Positions 27,809 through 34,187 of a stretch of DNA of 36,223 bases are shown one piece after another. This stretch comes from Acidobacteriaceae bacterium. GTDB taxonomy: Bacteria; Acidobacteriota; Terriglobia; Terriglobales; Acidobacteriaceae. The stretch covers positions 1 to 36,223 of the forward strand of contig PLIO01000273.1 of NCBI GenBank assembly GCA_003140075.1, written 5' to 3'. A model generated the notes under the pieces. That model saw nothing but the letters and a program-made list of their open reading frames with translations. It was not told the DNA's origin and did no database searches. Positions within the stretch are counted from its first letter, which is position 1, and every line of letters starts with the position of its first letter. The translations under genes and the position numbers were made by a program.

Positions 27809-29335
27809 ATGAAACACTGGCACATCTCGAAGTACTCGTACATCCTCGGTCTCGCGCTTCTTTTGACGCTGACGCGCAACGCCTACAGCCTTGATGCGCC
27901 ACAGGGGCCGGAGCCGGAGATCATTGTCATCGATGCAACGGCGCCTTCGCATCCCTTCCCGCACTTTTGGGAGAAGATGTTCGGTTCGGGGCGGGCGGTG
28001 CTCTCATTGCGCGACAGCTATCGGCAGGACTTGCGATCGGTGAAGCAAATTACCGGCTTCGGTTACGTCCGCTTCCATGGCATTTTCAACGACGAAGTGG
28101 GTATTTACGACGAAGACAGCCAGGGAAACGCAGTCTATAACTTCTCCTACATTGATCAAATCTATGATGGCTTGCTCGCGAATGGTGTGCGCCCCTTCGT
28201 GGAATTCAGCTTTATGCCCAACAAGTTGGCCGCAAAGAACGTCCATCAGGCCTTCTGGTACAACCCCAATGTTTCCCCGCCAAAGGATTGGGCTCGATGG
28301 GACGATCTGGTTACGGTGTTCATTCAGCATCTCAGCGATCGCTACGGTGCAGACGAAGTTGCACAATGGTATTTCGAAGTCTGGAATGAGCCCAACCTCG
28401 ACTTCTGGGCGGGACAGCCGAAGCAGGAAAGTTATTGGGAACTTTATGACCACACTGCGCTCGCGATCAAGAAGATAAATTCGCGACTGCGGGTGGGTGG
28501 GCCGGCGTCCGCGCAAGCGGCCTGGGTTGATGCTTTCATTCGCCACTGTGCCGAGAAAGAAATTCCTTTGGACTTCGTCTCGAGCCATGTCTACGGCAAC
28601 GATCAAGCCAAGGATGTCTTCGGTACGCAGGAAAACATTCGCCGCGATCAGATGGTCTGCCGCGCCGTGAACAAAGTTCATAATCAGATCAAAAGGTCGA
28701 GCATGCCGGACCTGCCCCTGATCTGGAGCGAATTCAACGCCAGCTACAAGAATGAGACCGATGTTACCGATGCCACCTACATGGGCCCGTGGCTGGCCGA
28801 CACCATCAGGCAGTGCGACGGGCTGGTGGACGCCATGTCTTACTGGACCTTCTCGGATGTCTTCGAAGAACAGGGTGTGGTGAAGACACCGTTCTATGGT
28901 GGCTATGGGCTTCTCGCGGAGGATGGCATTCCCAAACCGGCCTTCAACGCCTTCAAACTGCTGCACCAGTTGGGCGAAGAACGTATTCAGGTCGACTCAG
29001 ATTCCGCGCTGCTAACCCGGAGGAAAGACGGGACTCTCGTTCTGGCGCTGTGGAACTATGCCCCGCCCGAGGAACCCGGCGCTGAGAAGAGAATCACCCT
29101 GCGGTTAAACGCGAAGAATGTAAAACATGCCTCTATCTCGCGAGTGGACAGTGACCACGGAGATTTTCACTCCGCCTACGGGAAGATGGGTTTCCCGCGT
29201 TATCCCCGCCCGGCACAGATTCAGGAGCTGCGCCAGGCTGCCGACCTGCAGGCTCCGGAAGCCTACCGCATAGAGCACGGCGAACTGACCCTAACCTTGC
29301 CGGAACATGGATTGGCAGTGATCGAACTGAAGTAG
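27809..29335 (+). CDS. Secreted GH39-family glycoside hydrolase
   Basis: A 508-residue protein with a signal peptide, MKHWHISKYSYILGLALLLTLTRNAYS. A TIM-barrel domain follows with the GH39/clan GH-A signature: GYVRFHGIFNDEVGIY, then WYFEVWNEPNLDFW, where Glu194 is the acid/base, and LPLIWSEFNAS, where Glu308 is the nucleophile. A C-terminal beta-sandwich completes the family pattern (GTLVLALWNYAPP, LTLPEHGLAVIELK). Characterised GH39 enzymes are beta-xylosidases and alpha-L-iduronidases, but the family also holds glucosidase-like activities, so the substrate is open. It lies 64 bases after the glucan synthase gene in the same direction and ends 37 bases from the convergent glucanase gene. A role in trimming the product of the synthase is inferred from that setting only. 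Confidence 0.88.
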   Translation: MKHWHISKYSYILGLALLLTLTRNAYSLDAPQGPEPEIIVIDATAPSHPFPHFWEKMFGSGRAVLSLRDSYRQDLRSVKQITGFGYVRFHGIFNDEVGIYDEDSQGNAVYNFSYIDQIYDGLLANGVRPFVEFSFMPNKLAAKNVHQAFWYNPNVSPPKDWARWDDLVTVFIQHLSDRYGADEVAQWYFEVWNEPNLDFWAGQPKQESYWELYDHTALAIKKINSRLRVGGPASAQAAWVDAFIRHCAEKEIPLDFVSSHVYGNDQAKDVFGTQENIRRDQMVCRAVNKVHNQIKRSSMPDLPLIWSEFNASYKNETDVTDATYMGPWLADTIRQCDGLVDAMSYWTFSDVFEEQGVVKTPFYGGYGLLAEDGIPKPAFNAFKLLHQLGEERIQVDSDSALLTRRKDGTLVLALWNYAPPEEPGAEKRITLRLNAKNVKHASISRVDSDHGDFHSAYGKMGFPRYPRPAQIQELRQAADLQAPEAYRIEHGELTLTLPEHGLAVIELK

Positions 29336-29372
29336 CCAGAGAGGCCAGGAATCGACTATGCCGAGTCCTACG

Positions 29373-30743
29373 TCACGGCTGGTACTTCTTAAAGCCTGCG
29401 CGCTCCATGCCGTGCTCGGCTTCCTGGTTTTTCATGAAGGTTTTCCAGACGAAACCGGTGCGGGCATTTTCCGCCATAACCATCGTAATTCCAACATCAA
29501 TCCCGACCACGTCGGTGTCGTACCAATTTCTGAGCGGATTGAACGCATTCGCAAATCCATACTGGTTCCATGCCCGAGGGTAATGATCCTTGATGTTCTT
29601 AAGCACACGCATCACGGATTGCGGCAGAAATGGCAGAGAACCCGCCGAAGCGCTGGGGACGACGGTTCCATCGATCGGCCCCATTATGGGCGGCCCTCCC
29701 CAGATCACGTAGCCCTTCTCCGAATCGGAAGCCGAAATACCCCACAGGTCGTCGCTGTAATCGGGGAACTGCTTCGCCAGCTCCAGGCAGAAGCGGCGGT
29801 GGGCATCCGTCGCCAATATTGAGTTCTGGAAGTAGTCGGCATAGGCGTCGCGTTTATCGCGGAAGTCAAACCAGGCTTGGGAATATTGATGCACAAACAA
29901 CGGGGCGAACGAACCGATATAGCGAATACCATCAAATTCGAATTTCGTGCGCTTCCATGCGTTCCAGGCTTGTCCGGGCAAGGGATGAGGAAGCGATCCC
30001 AGGCCGAGGAGATAGATCATCATCATTTCGCTGTAGTAGTCCCAGCGATAGGGAAGAAAACCGAATTCGGGGGTCCAGCCATGCGGCAGGAGCGAGGTGT
30101 CTTCGGACAACCAGCTCCAATCGACTCGGTTAAGGATTTCGTAGGCCAAAAGGCTGATATCGGAATGTTCCTGGAAGTGCCGCCGGCAAGTGAGAATCCC
30201 GCACAGGAGGATCGCCGTATCGACGGAAGAAACTTCAGAATCCCAAACTCGCTCACCGGTATTCAGGTCCGCGAAGTGATAAAAAAATCCGCGATGAGTG
30301 GGCATCGTTTTCCACAGAAAACGCAGAGTGACCAGGACCCGCTCCCGCGCGTCCGAAACGGAAATGAACCCACGATTTTCGCCGATGCACAGAGCCGTGA
30401 GCCCAAAGCCGGTTGCCGCAATGCTGGCGACCACCGAATTGCCGCCCGTCGTCGCGTTGCATCGATCCCTTACCAGCCCGGTTTGCGGGCTTGCCTGATC
30501 CCAAAAATATTGGAAGTTCCGCTTCTCCAGTTCCTGGAGAAACTCGTCATCATCCTGCGTAAGGGAGGCCGGAGACGTCGAAGGTTGTGGACTCGTACGC
30601 TGTTCCTCCGCTATCTTCGGGAGGGAAAATAATCGCGGCGGATTGAACGCTCTCCACAGGCCGAGGCTCCCTATCTGCAAGAGGAGGTTTCGTCTTGAAA
30701 TGCGACGCTGGGCAGAACCGCTTTCGCTTTCCTTGTTACGCAT
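29373..30743 (-). CDS. Tat-exported glycoamylase-family protein, GH144-like (candidate endo-beta-1,2-glucanase)
   Basis: The ATG at 30743 (456 residues) is chosen because it puts a twin-arginine signal at the N-terminus: QRRISRRNLLLQIGSLGLW (Arg pair 17-18). The frame extends to a TTG at 30845, but that would bury the signal. The mature part is an (alpha/alpha)6 glycoamylase-type domain: FLQELEKRNFQYFWDQASPQTGLVRDR, IAATGFGLTALCIGENRGFI, WDSEVSSVDTAILLCGIL (Glu170, Asp175, conserved acidic pair), WDYYSEMMMIYLLGLGS and FANAFNPLRNWYDTDVVGIDVGITMVMAEN. This is the pattern of GH144, whose characterised members are endo-beta-1,2-glucanases. GH144 and the GH189 domain of glucan synthases belong to the same clan. 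Convergence with the synthase operon supports a role in glucan turnover. A different substrate within the clan is possible. Confidence 0.85.
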   Translation of the reverse strand: MRNKESESGSAQRRISRRNLLLQIGSLGLWRAFNPPRLFSLPKIAEEQRTSPQPSTSPASLTQDDDEFLQELEKRNFQYFWDQASPQTGLVRDRCNATTGGNSVVASIAATGFGLTALCIGENRGFISVSDARERVLVTLRFLWKTMPTHRGFFYHFADLNTGERVWDSEVSSVDTAILLCGILTCRRHFQEHSDISLLAYEILNRVDWSWLSEDTSLLPHGWTPEFGFLPYRWDYYSEMMMIYLLGLGSLPHPLPGQAWNAWKRTKFEFDGIRYIGSFAPLFVHQYSQAWFDFRDKRDAYADYFQNSILATDAHRRFCLELAKQFPDYSDDLWGISASDSEKGYVIWGGPPIMGPIDGTVVPSASAGSLPFLPQSVMRVLKNIKDHYPRAWNQYGFANAFNPLRNWYDTDVVGIDVGITMVMAENARTGFVWKTFMKNQEAEHGMERAGFKKYQP

Positions 30744-30901
30744 TACCTGGATTTTAGATGTTTGGAGTGCCGATTGCGAAGGTGGGGGAAGCTTCTTGAC
30801 AACCGCCACTGGTTGAACGCACTGAGCCAGTGCCGCGGTCGCCAACCCCGGCGTCCGGAAAGGCTTCCTAGGAATCGTGAAGATGCGCTTAAGGTGACAC
30901 G

Positions 30902-31882
30902 ATGAGTAAAGGGAAGACGGTCACGATTTGGATGTTCGTTGGCATGGGGATTGTGGCCGCTGCATTGCTCGCTATCCTGCTGCATCGGCGGCAACCGGTC
31001 ACACTCAGAGGTGCCGTGCTGCAAGAGGATCCCGACCCGAATAAGCAGCTGCCGCTTGCCGACGTGCAAATCACCGCCATCAATGCACTGGGAAGTGGCA
31101 GTTCCAAGTCCGATGCTTTGGGCTTCTTCAGTTTGACGCTGCCCAAGGGGCTGCGCCGGCGGCAACAGGTTCTCCTTCAGTTCCGGCGCAAAGACTATCA
31201 GGCTCTCGACCTGAATGACTTTGTGGGAGACAAACTGTACGTCGCCCGCATGGTGCCGATCCACAAGCCCACCAGCGTGGAATCCCGCGCCCAGTCCGTG
31301 GTCTCGAATGCGCGCGTCAGGTACACCGTAAAGGCCACAACCGAGGCGAATATAGGAAGCGCTGTGCGCACATTCGAGGTCGTCAACACAGGGAATACAT
31401 TGTGCCATAAGCAGCCTCCGTGCTCGCCTGACGGCAAGTGGAAAGCGGCGATTGGTTCTTTGTCTCTCGATGCCGGGGAAGGGAATGAATTCCGCAACGC
31501 AAGAGTATCTTGCATTGCGGGACCGTGTCCCTTCACCAAAGCAGAACTGGAGAACCCATCGCCGGACCGCCGCCACTTCAAAGCGGCAGCTCGAAATTGG
31601 TCGGACACAACCACTTTCCTGGTGGAGGCCGAGGTGGTTCATCCCATGACCAGCGATCTGGTCCGTGAAACCTATCCGGTGATTTTCGGGCGCGCCTTGA
31701 ATTTCAGCTTGCCCGCGACCGCGGAGGGCCCTTGCATCGAAGCCGAAATCGATGGAGAAGCCATCGTTTTTCCCCTTGGGCCAGACCTCATCCTGCGCTG
31801 GGCGGAGTGTCACGTGGGAGTCGACAAGGACCAATCCAAATCCTATCGATGCGAGCTTAACCCCGGGTACAAATTCCCCTAG
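30902..31882 (+). CDS. Membrane-anchored protein with carboxypeptidase-regulatory-like domain, function unknown
   Basis: A 326-residue protein; AAGGTG precedes the ATG by about six bases. One membrane helix near the N-terminus (TIWMFVGMGIVAAALLAILL, residues 7-26) anchors it with the rest outside. Residues about 33-100 read as a carboxypeptidase-regulatory-like beta-sandwich (VTLRGAVLQEDPDPNKQLPL, ITAINALGSGSSKSDALGFF). The remaining 220 residues match nothing I recognise. They contain paired cysteines (NTLCHKQPPCSP, VSCIAGPCPF, and single Cys in GPCIEAE, WAECHVG, YRCELNP) that could form disulfides. It is divergent from the GH144-like gene (158 bases apart) and is followed by an outer-membrane protein gene. 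A role at the cell envelope is likely; nothing more can be said. Confidence 0.7.
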   Translation: MSKGKTVTIWMFVGMGIVAAALLAILLHRRQPVTLRGAVLQEDPDPNKQLPLADVQITAINALGSGSSKSDALGFFSLTLPKGLRRRQQVLLQFRRKDYQALDLNDFVGDKLYVARMVPIHKPTSVESRAQSVVSNARVRYTVKATTEANIGSAVRTFEVVNTGNTLCHKQPPCSPDGKWKAAIGSLSLDAGEGNEFRNARVSCIAGPCPFTKAELENPSPDRRHFKAAARNWSDTTTFLVEAEVVHPMTSDLVRETYPVIFGRALNFSLPATAEGPCIEAEIDGEAIVFPLGPDLILRWAECHVGVDKDQSKSYRCELNPGYKFP

Positions 31883-32013
31883 GGCGGCGGGTGTGCTGGC
31901 AAAGCGAGCTGTGCTATAAAACTTACTTGGGTCCTCTTTCGAAACTTAAGGCAGATGTAGTTCCTTTTGATCTGTTCCTACGCTTTCCGCTCTCTGCCGT
32001 TGGTTCCGTCGCG

Positions 32014-32784
32014 ATGTTGCGGGCGGTAGTCCTTTTTTTCGCGTGCTGTATCGCCGCTACCTCCACAGCCGCTCAAGGCGGGCCTCCCTACTACACAAAC
32101 GATCCAGGCACTCCGGGCAATTTCAATTGGGAGATCAATCTTGGCTACATGCCGTTCTTTTACAGCGATCAGTCCGTCTCCCATACTCCCGATCTCGATA
32201 TCAATTTCGGAGTCGGCGATCGCATCCAGCTTACTTACGAGAATGCGTGGCTGAGAGTCCAAAGTCCCGGTTCGCCGACTAAGTTTGGCCTGGGTCAATC
32301 CAATCCCGGCGTAAAATGGCGTTTCTACGATGCCGGAGAGTCCGGCCTCAACATCTCGGTTTTTCCCCAGCTTTTCCTCAACAACCCTAACGATGCCGTC
32401 CGCCGCGGCATCACGCCGGCGAGCCAGTCCTTCCTGCTGCCCGTGGAGTTTTCGAAGAAGCTTGGCCCGGTCGATGTGGATTACGAAATCGGTTATCAGT
32501 TGGTCCACAAAGGCCCGGACGGTTTGATCTCGGGCCTGGTCATCGGCCACGATTTCACTCCAAAGCTGGAAATGGACGTGGAACTCTATTACCAGGGCAC
32601 CTTCCATCCGTCCGAAAACCAGCCCACGATCGACTTTGGCGCTCGCTACAAAATCCACCGTCCGGTGATCCTGCTCTTCATGGCCGGACGCAGCCTCGAA
32701 CCCACTCACTCCAATCAGTCCTATTTCCTGGGTTATTTCGGGCTTCAATTCCTGCTGCCTCCTAAATCCTACAAATCCGAGTAA
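32014..32784 (+). CDS. Outer-membrane beta-barrel protein (meta-pathway/phenol transporter-like)
   Basis: The ATG at 32014 gives 256 residues and starts a signal peptide, MLRAVVLFFACCIAATSTAAQ. An open frame runs back to a GTG at 31891, but those 41 residues would precede the signal. The mature protein begins GGPPYYTNDPGTPGNFNWEINLGYM, the hallmark of the MetA-pathway-like outer-membrane family (PF13557). Alternating strands follow: DLDINFGVGDRIQLTYENAWL, VDVDYEIGYQLV, KLEMDVELYYQG, and a terminal FLGYFGLQFLLPPK. The family's function is poorly defined; some members are linked to uptake of aromatic compounds. The gene follows the anchored carboxypeptidase-like protein by about 130 bases. Confidence 0.75.
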   Translation: MLRAVVLFFACCIAATSTAAQGGPPYYTNDPGTPGNFNWEINLGYMPFFYSDQSVSHTPDLDINFGVGDRIQLTYENAWLRVQSPGSPTKFGLGQSNPGVKWRFYDAGESGLNISVFPQLFLNNPNDAVRRGITPASQSFLLPVEFSKKLGPVDVDYEIGYQLVHKGPDGLISGLVIGHDFTPKLEMDVELYYQGTFHPSENQPTIDFGARYKIHRPVILLFMAGRSLEPTHSNQSYFLGYFGLQFLLPPKSYKSE

Positions 32785-33197
32785 CCGCCTCTCTCCGAAC
32801 GGGCAATTCAGTCGTCGCTCTATAGATGGAAGTCTCGTCGTCTTCGCCGCCGCGTGACGGCAGCGCGTAATCGTTACTACACGGCGGTCTCTGCTTTCTT
32901 CACCGTGTTCAATATTGATCAGTCTGGCATCGTGAGTCGCTTTACAATTGTGGCCATCTTGAGGGCGTATCAATGGCCACGGACGAACTCGAAGTTGCCT
33001 GAGGCAGAGCTCCGGGGTTAGTTCCCGCTGCCAGTCGAAGGTTCAAAACGGGAATACTCATACCAAGATGTGCTTATTCCTCGCTGCCCTTAGTTGTGTC
33101 GCAGTGCTTCGCCGCCAGAAAATGTCGATTAGAAGTTGTGAACTGCAAAGTTCGCTTTGTCAAAGGTTCAGACAAACGGCAGGTATTGAGGAAGGGC
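32785..33197. other. 413-base intergenic region with a gapped inverted repeat
   Basis: No gene is recognised; the open frame from 33096 is an upstream extension of the decahaem cytochrome gene without family-like residues. GTGGCCAT at 32950-32957 and ATGGCCAC at 32973-32980 form a perfect 8-base inverted repeat with a 15-base spacer. No U-tract follows, so it looks more like a protein-binding site than a terminator. It lies about 220 bases upstream of the cytochrome start. GAGGAAGG at 33188-33195 is the ribosome binding site of the next gene. Confidence 0.45.
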
Positions 33198-34178
33198 ATG
33201 CTGATGCGAATGCCAGGAAGTTCCAGGACCTCTCGAATTCTTCTGTTCTTCTCGTTGCTCTTCGCCGTCACCGCCCCTACTCCACTCCAGGCTCGCCAGG
33301 CGGTTGCCGATAAGGGCGCTCAATCCCCCAGTGCATCGGCGACTAGCGCGCCTGCTCCGGAACTCGCGAAGTACGTGGGAGCTGAGACTTGCAAGACTTG
33401 TCACGAGGAAATTTACAACGCATGGGAGAAAACGCCGCACTGGAAGACCACATTGAATAAGGCGGGTGGTCCCGCGAAGCAAGGTTGTGAGGGTTGTCAC
33501 GGTCCCGGCGCCGACCACGTGGCGGGCGGCGGCGACAAACCCAAAATATACGTGTTCGAGGGGAAGTCGCGGCAGGAGACCAGCGCCCGCTGCCTGAGTT
33601 GCCACGGCGAAGCTCACGCGCAGTCGCATTTTGCGGAATCCGCCCACGCCAGCAGTGAGGTCGGCTGCATCGATTGCCACTCTCCTCATCACGCCAGGGA
33701 AAAGCAGCACCTGTTAGTCCAAGAGCAGCCCCAGTTGTGCTACGGCTGCCATACGGCGGCCAAGGCAGATTTTGCCAAACCCTTCCACCACCGCGTCAAC
33801 GAGGGTCTGGTGCAGTGCAATGACTGCCACAACCCTCACGGGACGGCGACGGTGCGGCAGCTGCGCGCCCTGCCCAGCGGCGACGCCGTCTGCTACAAGT
33901 GCCATGTCGACAAGCAGGGACCTTTCGTCTACGAGCATGTGCCGGTAAAGACCGAGGGCTGCAGCAGTTGCCACACGCCCCACGGTTCTACCAATCCCCG
34001 GCTCCTCAAAGTGAGCCTGGTGAACATGCTCTGTCTGCAGTGCCACACTTTCTCGACCCAGTTGACGGCTGGGGGGCCAGTCGGTCCCACGCATAATCAG
34101 TCGGCGAAGTATCAGGCCTGCACCATGTGTCACACCCAGATTCATGGCTCCAACTTCAGCGATGTCTTTTTCAAGTGA
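33198..34178 (+). CDS. DmsE/MtrA-type decahaem c-type cytochrome
   Basis: The ATG at 33198 (326 residues) follows GAGG by six bases and opens a signal peptide (MLMRMPGSSRTSRILLFFSLLFAVTAPTPLQA); ATGs at 33204 and 33210 are also usable. Ten CXXCH motifs are visible between residues 65 and 312: CKTCH, CEGCH, CLSCH, CIDCH, CYGCH, CNDCH, CYKCH, CSSCH, CLQCH and CTMCH. Spacing and context (YVGAETCKTCHEEIYNAWEKTPHWKT, GCEGCHGPGADHVAGGGD, CHNPHGT, CHTPHGS) match the DmsE/MtrA/PioA family. These periplasmic cytochromes form a haem wire that inserts into an MtrB-type barrel to cross the outer membrane. The next gene, nine bases downstream, is just such a barrel. No extracellular MtrC-like cytochrome is seen in the window. 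Confidence 0.93.
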   Translation: MLMRMPGSSRTSRILLFFSLLFAVTAPTPLQARQAVADKGAQSPSASATSAPAPELAKYVGAETCKTCHEEIYNAWEKTPHWKTTLNKAGGPAKQGCEGCHGPGADHVAGGGDKPKIYVFEGKSRQETSARCLSCHGEAHAQSHFAESAHASSEVGCIDCHSPHHAREKQHLLVQEQPQLCYGCHTAAKADFAKPFHHRVNEGLVQCNDCHNPHGTATVRQLRALPSGDAVCYKCHVDKQGPFVYEHVPVKTEGCSSCHTPHGSTNPRLLKVSLVNMLCLQCHTFSTQLTAGGPVGPTHNQSAKYQACTMCHTQIHGSNFSDVFFK

Positions 34179-34187
34179 GGAGTACCG

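Noticed and set aside
31891..32013. Longer start (GTG 31891) for the outer-membrane barrel protein
   Set aside because: It would place 41 residues in front of a complete signal peptide; the start at 32014 fits an exported barrel better.
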